DNA of 64,000 bases from Caldimonas mangrovi (GCF_023721835.1 NZ_JAMKFE010000001.1:1-64000), one strand, 5' to 3'. Shown: positions 18,595 through 29,015, counted from the first letter of the stretch. Translations and numbers: made by a program. Notes: generated by a model not told the origin, from the letters alone.

Positions 18595-19129
18595 GGTGAG
18601 CGACTTCAAATTCTGCCCGCGTTGCGCCACCCCCCTGCAGTGGCTGGTGAACCTGGAGGACGGCGGCGCGCGCGAACGCCTGCGCTGCGTCGCCTGCGAC
18701 TACACCCACTGGAACAACCCGACGCCGGTGCTGGCGGCGATCATTGAGCTGTCCGACCGCGAGGGGCAGATCCTGCTGGCCCGCAACGCGGCCTGGCCCG
18801 GGCGCATGTTCGCGCTGATCACCGGCTTCATGGAGGCCGGCGAATCGCCGGAAGAGGGCATCCGCCGCGAGATCGCCGAAGAAACCTCGCTGGCCGTGTC
18901 GCAGCTGACGCTGCAGGGCGTGTGCGACTTCCAGCGCATGAACCAGGTCATCATCACCTATCACGCCGTGGCGCACGGCGACATCGTGCTGTCGCCCGAA
19001 CTGGCGGAATACAAGCTGTTCCGTCCGGAAGAGGTGAAATGCTGGCCGGCAGGCACTGGCGTCATGCTGGCACAGTGGCTGAAGGCGCGCGGCCATGAGC
19101 CGCAATGGATAGACTTCTCCAAGACGTGA
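18593..19129 (+). CDS. Nudix hydrolase with N-terminal zinc ribbon
   Basis: A 178-residue protein with a four-cysteine zinc ribbon (CPRC at about 8, CVAC at about 35) and a Nudix box GFMEAGESPEEGIRREIAEE near 77-96. This resembles a shortened NudC (NADH pyrophosphatase), but it lacks the long NudC N-terminal domain, so the substrate is uncertain. The ATG at 18593 overlaps the trmB start on the other strand. It ends 38 bases before the tusA-like gene. Confidence 0.88.
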   Translation: MVSDFKFCPRCATPLQWLVNLEDGGARERLRCVACDYTHWNNPTPVLAAIIELSDREGQILLARNAAWPGRMFALITGFMEAGESPEEGIRREIAEETSLAVSQLTLQGVCDFQRMNQVIITYHAVAHGDIVLSPELAEYKLFRPEEVKCWPAGTGVMLAQWLKARGHEPQWIDFSKT

Positions 19130-19139
19130 AGCCACGGCC

Positions 19140-19145
19140 TAAAAT
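19140..19145 (+). promoter_or_regulatory. Probable -10 element for the TusA-family gene
   Basis: TAAAAT lies 23 bases before the ATG at 19168 in otherwise GC-rich sequence. No good -35 box is seen. Similar TA-rich hexamers lie just before uvrD (TAGAAT at 25245) and guaC. Confidence 0.35.
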
Positions 19146-19167
19146 CGCCGGATTCAAGGAACCCGTC

Positions 19168-19395
19168 ATGGACATCCACAAGGAACTCGACACCCGCGGC
19201 CTCAACTGCCCGCTGCCCATCCTGAAGGCCAAGAAGGCCCTGGCCGAGATGCACAGCGGCGAGCTGCTGAAGGTGGTGGCGACCGACCCCGGCTCGCTGC
19301 GCGACTTCCAGGCGTTCGCCAAGCAGACCGGCAACGAGCTGGTCGACCAGCAGACGTCGGACAAGGAATTCGTCCACGTCCTGCGCCGCCGCTGA
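19168..19395 (+). CDS. TusA-family sulfurtransferase
   Basis: A 75-residue TusA/SirA-like protein. It has the family CPxP motif in RGLNCPLPILKAKKAL, whose Cys carries persulfide sulfur, and the compact alpha/beta fold ends with VLRRR. TusA proteins relay sulfur for tRNA thiolation or sulfur oxidation. No sulfur-oxidation genes are near, so a tRNA or general relay role is more likely. I chose ATG 19168 because AAGGA is well placed and the family starts here. Confidence 0.9.
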   Translation: MDIHKELDTRGLNCPLPILKAKKALAEMHSGELLKVVATDPGSLRDFQAFAKQTGNELVDQQTSDKEFVHVLRRR

Positions 19396-19470
19396 GCGCA
19401 TCGACAACCGTTTTTCGGACCGCGCCGGTCGCTCACCGGTCCAACGACGGCCGGCGCCCCTCGATTCCAG

Positions 19471-19548
19471 CGAGTGACACCGCGGACCCGGCTCCGCCGG
19501 TCCGCTGGTGTCGCCCCTTGAGGGGCGGCCGAAGGCCGTAGGGGTGGT
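19471..19548. repeat. REP-like intergenic repeat, copy A
   Basis: About 78 bases between the convergent tusA-like and galU genes, with internal hairpins (CCCCTTGAGGGG and CGGCCGAAGGCCG). Nearly the same sequence occurs in opposite orientation at 48069-48146 and, more diverged, at 54066-54144. Each copy lies directly after a gene end, so a role in transcript termination or 3'-end protection is plausible. Confidence 0.7.
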
Positions 19549-19550
19549 CC

Positions 19551-20417
19551 CTACAAATCCAGCGCCTTGAGGTACTCGCGGAAGCCTGCGCCCAGCTGCG
19601 GGTGACCCAGCGCCAACTCGACGGTGGCCTGCAGGAAACCTTCCTTGCTGCCGCAGTCGTAGCGTACGCCGTCGTAGCGATAGGCAAACACCTTTTCACG
19701 GCGCAGCAGGCCGGCGATGCCGTCGGTGAGCTGGATCTCTCCCCCCACGCCTTTGGGCTGGCGGCGGATCTCGTCGAACACGCCCGAGGTGAGAATGTAG
19801 CGGCCGGCCACCCCGAGGCGCGACGGCGCCACTTCTGGCGCCGGTTTCTCGACGATCTCCTCGACGTCCATCAGGCGGTCGTTCACCTGCGTGCCGGCGA
19901 CGATGCCGTAGCGGCGCGTCTGCTCGGGCGGTACTTCCTGCACAGCGATGATGGTGGCCTTCCAGTCGGCGAACTGCTCGACCATCTGCTTCATGACGGG
20001 CGGGGTGCCGACCATCAGGTCGTCAGCCAGGATGACGGCGAACGGGTAGCCGTTGACGAGGCGTTCCGCGCACAGCACGGCATGGCCCAGGCCCAGCATC
20101 TTCGGCTGGCGCACGAAAACGCACTCCATGTCGTCGGGCTTGATCGACTGCACGATCTTGAGCAGTTCGTGCTTGCCGGCAGCCTCGAGCTCGGTCTCGA
20201 GCTCATAGGCCATGTCGAAGTGGTCCTCGATCGGGCGCTTGGTGCGGCCGGTGACGAAGATCATTTCGCGGATGCCGGCTTCATAGGCTTCTTCCACGGC
20301 GTACTGGATCAGCGGCTTGTCGACCACCGGCAGCATTTCCTTGGGCTGCGCCTTGGTCGCCGGTAGAAAGCGGGTGCCGAGGCCCGCCACCGGGAATACG
20401 GCTTTCGTGACGTGCAT
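19551..20417 (-). CDS. galU: UTP-glucose-1-phosphate uridylyltransferase
   Basis: A 288-residue nucleotidyltransferase making UDP-glucose from UTP and glucose 1-phosphate for polysaccharide and envelope synthesis. It begins [18 protein letters not shown] with the nucleotide-binding loop, followed by [19 protein letters not shown], all typical of GalU. The start ATG 20417 has an excellent AGGAGG upstream; the longer frame reaching 20582 would overlap the end of valS. It is 43 bases after valS on the same strand and may share its transcript. Confidence 0.96.
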   Translation of the reverse strand: MHVTKAVFPVAGLGTRFLPATKAQPKEMLPVVDKPLIQYAVEEAYEAGIREMIFVTGRTKRPIEDHFDMAYELETELEAAGKHELLKIVQSIKPDDMECVFVRQPKMLGLGHAVLCAERLVNGYPFAVILADDLMVGTPPVMKQMVEQFADWKATIIAVQEVPPEQTRRYGIVAGTQVNDRLMDVEEIVEKPAPEVAPSRLGVAGRYILTSGVFDEIRRQPKGVGGEIQLTDGIAGLLRREKVFAYRYDGVRYDCGSKEGFLQATVELALGHPQLGAGFREYLKALDL

Positions 20418-20460
20418 GTATTTCCTCCTGGTTTCGAATGACAGCCGACCGATGCAAGCT

Positions 20461-23286
20461 TTACGCCAGCCGGTCGAGCTGGTCACGCACCCGGGCGAGG
20501 GTAGCAGTGAACTCTGACAGTCTTGCCCGTTCCTGTTCCACGACGTTAGCAGCGGCCCGGGAAACGAACTTGTCGTTACCAAGCTTCGCTTGCGATTTGG
20601 CGATCTCAGCTTCCAGCCGCGTCGCTTCCTTGCCGAGACGGTCGCGCTCGGCCGCCACGTCGACCTCGACGTGCAGGGCCAGGCGGCTCGCGCCCTGCAC
20701 CGCGACAGGTGCGGTGCGGGTGGCTAGTGCAAACGCTGCTTCTTCGTTGAAGACCTTGACTTCGCTGAGCTTGGCGAGCGCCTGCAGCACCGGCGCCGCC
20801 TGCGCGATGAAACCGGCGTCGCCGATCGCGTAAAGCGGCACGCGATCGGCCGGCGACAAGGCCATCTCGCTGCGCAGGTTGCGGCAGGTGCCGACCACGG
20901 CCTTCAATCGTTCCACCCAGGCGTCGGCTTGGGCATCGATGCGCTCGAGCTGGGCCTTCGGGTAGGGTGCGAGCATCAGCGAGTCGTCCGAGCCCACGGC
21001 CTTGCGGCCGGCCACCGGAGCGACCTTCTGCCACAGCTCTTCGGTGATGTAGGGCGTGATCGGGTGCAGCAGGCGCAGCACCGTCTCCAGCACGCGGATC
21101 AGCGTGCGCCGTGTGGCGCGTTGCTGCGCCTCGTCGCCGGTGGCGATCTGCACCTTCGCGATCTCCAGGTACCAGTCGCAATACTGATCCCACACGAACT
21201 GGTAGATCGCATTCGCCACGTTGTCGAGACGGTATTCGGCAAAGCCCTGCGCCACAGCGGCCTCGACGCGCTGCAGTTCGCCGGTGATCCAGCGGTCGGC
21301 GTGCGAGAAGTCGAGGTAGCCGCCCGGCACGCATTCCTGGGCGCCGTGCTCGGCCAGCCCGCAGTCCTTGCCCTCGCAGTTCATCAGCACGAAGCGCGTG
21401 GCGTTCCAGAGCTTGTTGCAGAAATTGCGATAGCCCTCGCAGCGCTTGCTGTCGAAGTTGATGTTGCGGCCCAGGCTGGCGAGCGCGGCGAACGTGAAGC
21501 GCAGCGCATCGGCCCCGTAGCCGGGAATGCCTTCCGGAAATTCCTTCTTCGTCGCTTCGCGCACCCTGGGCGCCGTCTCGGGCTTGCGCAGGCCGGTGGT
21601 GCGCTTGTCGAGCAGCGGCTCCAGCGCGATGCCGTCGATCAGGTCGACCGGGTCGAGCACGTTGCCTTCCGACTTGCTCATCTTCTTGCCCTGCGAGTCG
21701 CGCACCAGGCCGTGGATGTAGACGTGGCGGAACGGCACCTTGCCGGTGAAGTGCACCGTCATCATGATCATCCGGGCGACCCAGAAGAAGATGATGTCGA
21801 AGCCGGTGACCAGCACCGTGGAGGGCAGGAACAGGTCCAGCTCCTTGGTCTGGCTCGGCCAGCCCAGCGTCGAGAATGGCACCAGCGCCGACGAGTACCA
21901 GGTGTCGAGCACGTCCTCGTCGCGCGTCAGCGCACCCGAGTAGCCGGCGGCCTCGGCCTTGTGCCGCGCTTCTTCCTCGCTGCGCGCCACGAACATCTCG
22001 CCGTTCGTGCCGTACCAGGCCGGGATCTGATGGCCCCACCACAGCTGGCGCGAGATGCACCAGTCCTGGATGTTGTTCATCCACTGGTTGTAGGTGTTGA
22101 CCCATTGCTCGGGCACGAATCGCACGCGGCCGTCCTGCACCACCTCGATGGCCTGCTCGGCGATCGATTTGCCGCTCGGGCCGGGCTTGCTCATCGCGAC
22201 GAACCACTGGTCGGTCAGCATCGGCTCGACGATCTGCCCGGTGCGCGCACAGCGCGGCACCATCAGCTTGTGCTTGCGAACCTCGACCAGCAAACCCTGC
22301 GCTTCCAGGTCGGCGACCACCTTCTTGCGCGCGTCGAAGCGGTCGATGCCGCGGTAGGCGGCGGGCACTTCGTCGTTCGTCTTCGCGTCGAGCGTGAAGA
22401 TGCCGATCATCGGCAACTGGTGGCGCTGGCCCACGGCGTAGTCATTGAAGTCGTGCGCCGGTGTGACCTTGACGACACCCGTGCCGAACTCGCGATCCAC
22501 GTAGGCATCGGCGATCACCGGAATCGTCCTGCCGGTCAGCGGCAGGGCGACCTGCCGGCCGATCAGGTGGCGGTAGCGCTCGTCCTCGGGGTGCACCATC
22601 ACCGCGGTGTCGCCGAGCATCGTCTCTGGCCGCGTGGTAGCCACGACCAGTTCCTCGGAGCCGTCGGCGAGCGGATAGCGGATGTGCCACAGCGAGCCGT
22701 CTTCCTCTTCGCTCTCGACCTCGAGGTCGGACACGGCCGACTTCAGCACCGGGTCCCAGTTGACCAGCCGCTTGCCGCGGTAGATCAGACCCTGCTCGTA
22801 GAGCTTGACGAAGGTGTCGGTCACGATGGGCGAGAGCTTGTCGTCCATCGTGAAGTACTCATGGCCCCAGGCCACCGAGTCGCCCATGCGGCGCATCTGC
22901 TGCGTGATGGTCGAGCCGGACTGCTCCTTCCACTCCCACACCTTGGCGACGAAGTTCTTGCGGCCGAGCTCGTGGCGCGACACGCCCTGCGCCTGCAACT
23001 GGCGCTCGACGACGATCTGCGTTGCGATGCCTGCATGGTCAGTGCCCGGCAGCCACAGCGCGTTGAAACCGGCCATGCGGTGGTAGCGCGTCAGCGAGTC
23101 CATGATGGTCTGATTGAACGCATGGCCCATGTGCAGCGTGCCGGTCACGTTGGGCGGCGGCAGCTGGATCGCGAACGAAGGCCGGGTCTCGTCGAGCGTC
23201 GGCTCGTACAGACCGCGACGCTCCCATTCGGGGCCCCACTTCGCTTCGATGGCTTTCGGTTCAAAGGACTTCGCGAGTTCGGACAT
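20461..23286 (-). CDS. valS: Valyl-tRNA synthetase
   Basis: A 941-residue class I synthetase that charges tRNA-Val. The HIGH motif appears as [13 protein letters not shown] (about 44) and the KMSKS loop as KKMSKSEGN (about 535). The CP1 editing domain lies between them, and a C-terminal coiled-coil arm (about 870-941, [19 protein letters not shown]) is present. Length is usual for the family. I chose ATG 23286 ([14 protein letters not shown]) because it matches the usual N-terminus; the frame is open further upstream. Confidence 0.98.
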   Translation of the reverse strand: MSELAKSFEPKAIEAKWGPEWERRGLYEPTLDETRPSFAIQLPPPNVTGTLHMGHAFNQTIMDSLTRYHRMAGFNALWLPGTDHAGIATQIVVERQLQAQGVSRHELGRKNFVAKVWEWKEQSGSTITQQMRRMGDSVAWGHEYFTMDDKLSPIVTDTFVKLYEQGLIYRGKRLVNWDPVLKSAVSDLEVESEEEDGSLWHIRYPLADGSEELVVATTRPETMLGDTAVMVHPEDERYRHLIGRQVALPLTGRTIPVIADAYVDREFGTGVVKVTPAHDFNDYAVGQRHQLPMIGIFTLDAKTNDEVPAAYRGIDRFDARKKVVADLEAQGLLVEVRKHKLMVPRCARTGQIVEPMLTDQWFVAMSKPGPSGKSIAEQAIEVVQDGRVRFVPEQWVNTYNQWMNNIQDWCISRQLWWGHQIPAWYGTNGEMFVARSEEEARHKAEAAGYSGALTRDEDVLDTWYSSALVPFSTLGWPSQTKELDLFLPSTVLVTGFDIIFFWVARMIMMTVHFTGKVPFRHVYIHGLVRDSQGKKMSKSEGNVLDPVDLIDGIALEPLLDKRTTGLRKPETAPRVREATKKEFPEGIPGYGADALRFTFAALASLGRNINFDSKRCEGYRNFCNKLWNATRFVLMNCEGKDCGLAEHGAQECVPGGYLDFSHADRWITGELQRVEAAVAQGFAEYRLDNVANAIYQFVWDQYCDWYLEIAKVQIATGDEAQQRATRRTLIRVLETVLRLLHPITPYITEELWQKVAPVAGRKAVGSDDSLMLAPYPKAQLERIDAQADAWVERLKAVVGTCRNLRSEMALSPADRVPLYAIGDAGFIAQAAPVLQALAKLSEVKVFNEEAAFALATRTAPVAVQGASRLALHVEVDVAAERDRLGKEATRLEAEIAKSQAKLGNDKFVSRAAANVVEQERARLSEFTATLARVRDQLDRLA

Positions 23287-23408
23287 GGTGCCGGGTGGTG
23301 GAATGAAAAGCAGAAAACGGCAGCGGCGTCCCTGGAGGACGCCGCCGGACGGGGATGCCGCAATTTTAGGCTGCGCGGCAGGCCTGCCCCGCACGCCGAC
23401 TGCGCACG

Positions 23409-24386
23409 CTACATCAGCAAGTGCTCACCTGCGTTGTCGCCGCCCAGGATCACGTAGTTGACACGGCGGATGTCGGCCAGGCAGCGCCCGCCCGCATAGC
23501 TGATCGAGCTCTGCAGGTCTTCCTGCATCTCGCGCAGCGTCTCGGGCAGCGTGCCCTTGACCGGCTCGAGGATGCGCTTGCCTTCGACGTGCTTGTACTC
23601 GCCCTTGTTGAAGTCGCTGGCCGAGCCGAAGTATTCCTTGAACAGCTTGCCGTCGACTTCCACGGTACGGCCCGGCGATTCCTCGTGGCCCGCGAACAGG
23701 GAGCCGATCATGACCATCGTGGCGCCGAATCGCAGGCTCTTGGCGATGTCGCCGTGCTCCCGGATGCCGCCGTCGGCAATGATGGGCTTGGTCGCGACGC
23801 GCGCGCACCACTTCAGCGCCGACAACTGCCAGCCGCCGGTGCCGAAGCCGGTCTTCAGCCGCGTGATGCAGACCTTGCCCGGGCCGATCCCGACCTTGGT
23901 GGCGTCCGCGCCCCAGTTCTCGAGGTCGATCACCGCCTCTGGCGTGCCGACGTTGCCGGCGATCACGAAGGCGTTCGGCAGCCTGTGCTTGATGTGGCCG
24001 ATCATGCGCTGCACGCTGTCGGCATGGCCGTGAGCGATGTCGATCGTGATGTAGTCGGCGCCGACACCGTCGGCTGCGAGCCGGTCGATCACCTCGTAGT
24101 CCGGTTGCTTGACACCGGAGCTGATCGACACGAACAGGCCCTTTTCGCGCATGCGCTTCGCATAGGCCACGTTGTCGAGGTCGAAGCGGTGCATCACGTA
24201 GAAGTAGCCGTTGGCAGCGAGCCATTCGGAGATGGGCTCGTCCACCACGGTCTTCATGTTGGCGGGCACCACCGGCAGCTTGAAGCGCCGCCCGCCGAAC
24301 TCGGTCGAGGTGTCGCATTCGCTGCGGCTTTCCACGCGGCACTTGCGCGGCAGCAGCAGCACGTTTTCGTAGTCGAAGATTTCCAT
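23409..24386 (-). CDS. guaC: GMP reductase
   Basis: A 325-residue TIM-barrel enzyme that converts GMP to IMP with NADPH, returning guanine nucleotides to the adenine branch. The catalytic Cys is in [11 protein letters not shown] (about 180), and [19 protein letters not shown] plus [12 protein letters not shown] are shared with IMP dehydrogenase. There are no CBS domains and the length matches the GuaC-2 group. The start is preceded by AGGAGCG. The 165-base leader upstream holds structured sequence described separately. Confidence 0.95.
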   Translation of the reverse strand: MEIFDYENVLLLPRKCRVESRSECDTSTEFGGRRFKLPVVPANMKTVVDEPISEWLAANGYFYVMHRFDLDNVAYAKRMREKGLFVSISSGVKQPDYEVIDRLAADGVGADYITIDIAHGHADSVQRMIGHIKHRLPNAFVIAGNVGTPEAVIDLENWGADATKVGIGPGKVCITRLKTGFGTGGWQLSALKWCARVATKPIIADGGIREHGDIAKSLRFGATMVMIGSLFAGHEESPGRTVEVDGKLFKEYFGSASDFNKGEYKHVEGKRILEPVKGTLPETLREMQEDLQSSISYAGGRCLADIRRVNYVILGGDNAGEHLLM

Positions 24387-24473
24387 GGTTTCGCTCCTAG
24401 AACAGACAGGAGGCGGCGCGTTGTGGCAGTGCGCGGCCCAATGGCTGCGAGCGCTTGACTTGGGGCCCGGCGC

Positions 24474-24556
24474 TTGCGGCAGAAAGCCCGTTGCATACGG
24501 GGGAGCCGCAAATGAAAACCGGGCGCCAACATTTGGGCCCGGTGGCGCATTCTACG
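24474..24556 (-). promoter_or_regulatory. Structured guaC leader with possible pseudoknot and -10 box
   Basis: Read on the minus strand, TAGAAT (24551-24556) could be a -10 box. Just after it come CGCCA, CCGGG, a 9-base gap, TGGCG and CCCGG in that order, the a-b-a'-b' order of an H-type pseudoknot. A two-part hairpin follows: outer TTGCGGC/GCCGCAA (24505-24511 with 24474-24480) and inner CCCGT/ACGGG. No known riboswitch consensus is recognised. In GC-rich DNA such pairing can arise by chance. Confidence 0.3.
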
Positions 24557-25088
24557 CGGCGGGCTTGCGGCCCCGTAGCGTGGGGTTACTCGCCTCCGCC
24601 GGAGCCGGCAGTGCCGTCAGCACGAGCGCTGCAGCGAAGCAGCCGAACGACGCCAGCGCGCGCCAGTCGTTGGCCTCGTTCCAGCGGTCGCGCCATTGCG
24701 ACCACTCGGCCGGCGGTGCGGCGGGGTTCCAAAGGGCCAGTGCATCGTTGATCGGCACGTTGACGCTGCGCGTGACCCAGAACACGGCGGCGAAGTAGAC
24801 GATCGCCACGATGGCCCATGCGCATGCCAGCGACAACTGGCGTGCCCGCGCGGCCAGCACGGCGGGCACGATCGCCAGCAGGGTCGAGCCGAAGTAGGCG
24901 AGTGCGAACGGCAGGTTGCGCACGACCCGGTTGATCCATTGCTGCGTCTCGACATACGCCGCGGCGTCCAGATGCGTCATGGCCGGCGCGACATCGACCG
25001 CAAAGGCGAAGAAGAAACCGGCCATCAGTCCGAGCAGCAGCGTGGCTGCGATGGCGCTGAGGCGGTAGGGGGTGAGTGGCGTGTCCAT
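24552..25088 (-). CDS. DUF1772-like integral membrane protein
   Basis: A 178-residue protein with four hydrophobic segments (about 8-30, 60-80, 88-108, 150-167). Between the third and fourth is VTRSVNVPINDALALW, typical of DUF1772 (anthrone oxygenase-like) proteins, followed by a Trp-rich loop (SQWRDRWNEANDWRALAS). The biochemical function in bacteria is unknown. I chose ATG 25088 because GGGAGGA lies about 6 bases upstream; an upstream ATG exists at 25121. It is transcribed toward guaC and could contribute to its expression. Confidence 0.75.
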   Translation of the reverse strand: MDTPLTPYRLSAIAATLLLGLMAGFFFAFAVDVAPAMTHLDAAAYVETQQWINRVVRNLPFALAYFGSTLLAIVPAVLAARARQLSLACAWAIVAIVYFAAVFWVTRSVNVPINDALALWNPAAPPAEWSQWRDRWNEANDWRALASFGCFAAALVLTALPAPAEASNPTLRGRKPAA

Positions 25089-25256
25089 GGGTCCTCCCGG
25101 CGTCCGTGCAGTTGTGTGCACACGCGCACAGGCTACTCGGGAGAGGTGCCATGGCAGCGGGGCGCTATCCAGCTTTGCCGAACTTTACGTGCGCGTAGCG
25201 AGGCCGGTGCCAACGGACCCCGGCAGGGTTTTGATGGCGCCTCCTAGAATCGCCGC

Positions 25257-27602
25257 ATGAACCCGCTCCCGCCCGACACGCTCCACGCCCCGGCACCCGG
25301 CAATGCGCTGCTGCGCAACCTGAACCCAGAGCAGCTTGCCGCCGTCACGCTGCCGAACCGGCACGCGTTGATCCTGGCCGGCGCCGGCTCGGGCAAGACG
25401 CGGGTGCTGACCACCCGCATCGCCTGGTTGATCCAGACCGGCCAGATCTCGCCGGCAGGCGTGATGGCGGTCACTTTCACGAACAAGGCGGCGAAGGAGA
25501 TGCTGACGCGGCTGGCCACCATCCTGCCCATCCCCGTGCGGGGCATGTGGATCGGCACCTTTCACGGGCTGTGCAATCGCTTCCTGCGGGCGCACTGGAA
25601 GCTGGCGGCGCTGCCGCAGAGCTTCCAGATCCTCGATTCCCAGGACCAGCTGTCCGCGGTGCGCCGTGTCATCAAGGCGATGAACCTGGACGAAGAGCGC
25701 TTCGTGCCGAAGCAGGTGACGTGGTTCATTGCCGGCAGCAAGGAAGAGGGGCTGCGCCCGCGCGACGTGACCGTGCGTGACGAGCAGACGCGCACGCTGG
25801 TCGACATCTACCAGGCCTACGAGGACCAGTGCCAGCGCGAGGGCGTGGTCGACTTCGCCGAGCTGATGCTGCGCACCTACGAGCTGATGCGCGACCAGCC
25901 GGCTCTGCGTGAGCACTACCAGCGCCGCTTCGGCCACCTTCTGGTCGACGAGTTCCAGGACACCAACCGCCTGCAGTATGCGTGGCTGAAGATGTTTGCC
26001 GGGCAAAGCAACTGCGTGTTCGCGGTCGGCGACGACGACCAGAGCATCTACGCCTTCCGGGGCGCGCAGGTCGGCAACATGTCCGACTTCGAGCGCGAGT
26101 TCCATGTCGAGCATGTCATCAAGCTGGAGCGCAATTACCGCAGCTACGGCAACATCCTGGACTCGGCCAACGAGCTGATCGCACACAACCGCAAGCGCCT
26201 GGGCAAGAACCTGCGCACCGAGGCCGGCCCGGGCGAGCCGGTGCGCGTGTATGAAGCCACCAGCGACTACGCCGAGGCGCAGTGGCTGCTTGAAGAGGCG
26301 CAGCAGCTGCACCGCGAGGGCACGCCGCGCAGCGAGATCGCCATCCTGTACCGCTCGAACGCCCAATCGCGCGTGCTGGAAAGCGCGCTGTTCAACGCCG
26401 GCATCCCGTACCGCGTGTACGGCGGGCTGCGCTTTTTCGAGCGCGCCGAGATCAAGCATGCGCTGGCCTACCTGCGGCTGCTCGAGAACCCGAACGACGA
26501 CACCAGCTACCTGCGCGTGGTCAATTTCCCGACGCGCGGCATCGGTGCGCGCACCATCGAGCAGTTGCAGGACGCGGCGCGGGCCAGCGGGCGCAGCCTG
26601 TACCAGAGCACCGGCGCGGTGACGGGCAAGGGCGGTGCCAACCTCGCTGCCTTCAATGCCCTGCTCGATGCGATGCGCGATGCGACGCGCGGCTTGACGC
26701 TGCGCGAGATCATCGAGCACGTGCTCGAAGCGTCGGCGCTGACCGACTTCTACCGCAACGAAAAGGAAGGCCGCGAGCGGCTGGAGAACCTGGACGAATT
26801 GGTCAACGCGGCGGAAGCCTTCGTCACGCAGGAGGGCTTCGGCAAGGACGCGGTTGCGCTGCCGATCGACGAGCAGGCCGGCGCCATCGCCGAGGGCGAC
26901 CCGCCGGCCGTGGCACGGGCCGACATCACGCCCGATGTCGAAACCGGTGAGATCGTCTCGCCGCTGGCCGCCTTTCTGACCCATGCCGCGTTGGAGGCCG
27001 GCGACAACCAGGCCCAGGCCGGGCAGGACGCGATCCAGATGATGACGGTGCACGCCGCCAAGGGCCTGGAGTTCGACTGCGTGTTCATCACCGGCCTGGA
27101 AGAAGGGCTGTGCCCGCACGAGAACTCGCTGTCCGACTACGAGGGGCTCGAAGAGGAGCGCAGGCTGATGTATGTGGCGATCACCCGTGCTCGCAAGCGG
27201 CTGTACCTGAGCCACAGCCAGACCCGCATGCTGCACGGGCAGACGCGCTACAACATCAAGAGCCGCTTTTTCGACGAGCTGCCCGAAGGTGCGCTGAAAT
27301 GGATCACGCCCAAGGTGCAGGGCTTCGGTTCGGGTTTTGCCCGTGACCCGCGGGCGGCTTGGGCCCAGGCGCCGTCACACGGATCGTCGTTTGGTACGGC
27401 GAAGAAGATCGAGCCGAAGGTGGCCACTTCCGACGGTGTCGCCTTGCGGGTCGGGCAGTCGGTGTTCCACACCAAGTTCGGCGAAGGCGTGATCGTCACG
27501 CTCGAAGGCAGCGGGGCCGATGCACGGGCGCAGATCAACTTCGGTCGGCACGGGCTGAAGTGGCTGGCGCTCAGTGTGGCCAAGCTGACGCCAGTGGATT
27601 GA
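25257..27602 (+). CDS. uvrD: DNA helicase II, UvrD/Rep family
   Basis: A 781-residue superfamily 1A 3'-5' helicase acting in excision and mismatch repair. Motif I is AGAGSGKTRVLTTRI (about 40), motif Ia VTFTNKAAKEM, motif II LVDEFQDTN, motif III VGDDDQSIYAFRGA, motif V MTVHAAKGLEF and motif VI YVAITRARKRLYL. The C-terminal 60 residues form the small Tudor-like extension (VGQSVFHTKFGEGVI) seen in UvrD/PcrA and used to contact RNA polymerase. TAGAAT lies only 7 bases before the ATG with no ribosome binding site, so the mRNA may be nearly leaderless. Confidence 0.95.
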   Translation: MNPLPPDTLHAPAPGNALLRNLNPEQLAAVTLPNRHALILAGAGSGKTRVLTTRIAWLIQTGQISPAGVMAVTFTNKAAKEMLTRLATILPIPVRGMWIGTFHGLCNRFLRAHWKLAALPQSFQILDSQDQLSAVRRVIKAMNLDEERFVPKQVTWFIAGSKEEGLRPRDVTVRDEQTRTLVDIYQAYEDQCQREGVVDFAELMLRTYELMRDQPALREHYQRRFGHLLVDEFQDTNRLQYAWLKMFAGQSNCVFAVGDDDQSIYAFRGAQVGNMSDFEREFHVEHVIKLERNYRSYGNILDSANELIAHNRKRLGKNLRTEAGPGEPVRVYEATSDYAEAQWLLEEAQQLHREGTPRSEIAILYRSNAQSRVLESALFNAGIPYRVYGGLRFFERAEIKHALAYLRLLENPNDDTSYLRVVNFPTRGIGARTIEQLQDAARASGRSLYQSTGAVTGKGGANLAAFNALLDAMRDATRGLTLREIIEHVLEASALTDFYRNEKEGRERLENLDELVNAAEAFVTQEGFGKDAVALPIDEQAGAIAEGDPPAVARADITPDVETGEIVSPLAAFLTHAALEAGDNQAQAGQDAIQMMTVHAAKGLEFDCVFITGLEEGLCPHENSLSDYEGLEEERRLMYVAITRARKRLYLSHSQTRMLHGQTRYNIKSRFFDELPEGALKWITPKVQGFGSGFARDPRAAWAQAPSHGSSFGTAKKIEPKVATSDGVALRVGQSVFHTKFGEGVIVTLEGSGADARAQINFGRHGLKWLALSVAKLTPVD

Positions 27603-27618
27603 GTCGTGCGCGGCCGCG

Positions 27619-28764
27619 CTATCGCAGCAGCCGGCCGTCGCGCCCGATCACCGTGACTTCGACGTAGCGCGAGCCCACGCGCTGCTCCGGGCCGAAGCCG
27701 ATCTTGAAGCCGCCGACGTCGTAGTCGCGCAGGTTCTGCAGGGCTGCCAGCACACGCTCGCGCGTCGGGTCCGGTCCGGCGCGGCGCAAGGCCTCGACCA
27801 GCACCTTGGCGGCGATGAAGGACTCGACGCTTGCGTACGAGATCACCTTGTCCGGCGCGTACTGCTTCATCAGCGCATGGAACTCGCGCACCACCGGGGC
27901 CGACGGCGAGTAGGGGAAGGGCATTACCTGCGAAATGCCGATGCCTCGTGCGAGGTCTTCGCCGGCGTTCTTCAGCAGCTCCTTGAAGTTGACCACCGAG
28001 ATGCTGAACAACTGCGCGCGGCCACCGGCGGCGCGCAGCTTCTTGATGAAGGCGGCTGACGCCCGGTTGACCGAGACCATGATCACCGCGTCGGGGTTGG
28101 CCGGCGCGATCGCCTTGACGGCCTCGTCGACCTCTTCCGGCTTGGTGCGGTCATAGTGGCCCGAGGCGACCAGTTCCAGACCGAGCTTGCGCGTGGCCTG
28201 CTCCGCGCCGGCCAGCCCGCTCTTGCCGAAGCCGTCGTTCTGGTACATCACCGCAAAGCGCTTCAGGCCGATGGTGTGCAGGTGCTCGACCATCTTCGCG
28301 GTTTCGTCGGTGTAGCTGGCGCGGATGTGGAACAGATGAGGGTTGACCGGGTCGCGCAGGTCGGATGCGCCGGTATAGGGGGCGAGCAGCGCGATGCCGG
28401 CCTCGCTCAGCAGCTTCTGCTTGTTCAGCGCAAGGATGTTGGCAGTGCCGACGAAGCCGAACAGCGCCACCGGGTCGTCCTGGGCGAGCAACTGCCGCGT
28501 GTGCTGCACGGTGAGATCGGGCTTGTAGCCGTCGTCCTTGACGACCACGCGGATCCTGCGGCCGTGCACGCCGCCGCGCGCATTCACGTGCGAGAAGTAG
28601 GCATGCGCGCCGGCCACGTACTCATCGCCGGTGCCGGCGATCACGCCGGTGAGCGGTGCGACCTGCCCGATCACGATGTCGGGCGCGGCGTGCACCGGGG
28701 CGACACAGGCGGCAGCGGCCGCGAAGCCGACGCACAGGCGGCGGCAGTGAGACCAGACGGACAT
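27619..28764 (-). CDS. ABC transporter periplasmic binding protein, branched-chain amino acid type
   Basis: A 381-residue Peripla_BP_6 protein with signal peptide (about 1-27, ending PVHAAPD). The mature domain opens IVIGQVAPLTGVIAGTGDEY, typical of LivJ-like receptors. No permease or ATPase genes are adjacent, so it is an orphan receptor, as is common in Burkholderiales. The ligand could be an amino acid, amide or aromatic acid. I chose ATG 28764 because GAGAGGAA precedes it; the frame is open to 28818. It converges on uvrD with 16 bases between the stops. Confidence 0.9.
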   Translation of the reverse strand: MSVWSHCRRLCVGFAAAAACVAPVHAAPDIVIGQVAPLTGVIAGTGDEYVAGAHAYFSHVNARGGVHGRRIRVVVKDDGYKPDLTVQHTRQLLAQDDPVALFGFVGTANILALNKQKLLSEAGIALLAPYTGASDLRDPVNPHLFHIRASYTDETAKMVEHLHTIGLKRFAVMYQNDGFGKSGLAGAEQATRKLGLELVASGHYDRTKPEEVDEAVKAIAPANPDAVIMVSVNRASAAFIKKLRAAGGRAQLFSISVVNFKELLKNAGEDLARGIGISQVMPFPYSPSAPVVREFHALMKQYAPDKVISYASVESFIAAKVLVEALRRAGPDPTRERVLAALQNLRDYDVGGFKIGFGPEQRVGSRYVEVTVIGRDGRLLR

Positions 28765-29015
28765 CGGTTGTTCCTCTCGCCGGCCCGGACGGGCCGTCTC
28801 ATGTTCCATTTGGGCCATCGTTCTGCGCAGTGGAACAATGGCGGCTGTTTGTGGAACGAGCTTAGCGACAGAGGACCACGCTCGACACCGGGTCTACTCC
28901 TGAGGACCTGTCATTCAAGCGACACTTGGCGGCCCCATATTCCGTCGTGCAGTCGGCTGGCCTTCAACGCGGCGGGCGCAATTCCGCGCGGCGAGCGAGC
29001 CGACGCGGGAGTTCT

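Noticed and set aside
20929-23457. An 842-codon plus-strand open frame opposite valS
   Set aside because: It is exactly antisense to an intact valyl-tRNA synthetase and encodes a His/Leu/Val/Arg-rich sequence with no recognisable motif.
24387-24551. Known purine riboswitch before guaC
   Set aside because: The conserved purine-aptamer loops and three-way junction are not present; only generic stem pairing and a possible pseudoknot are seen.
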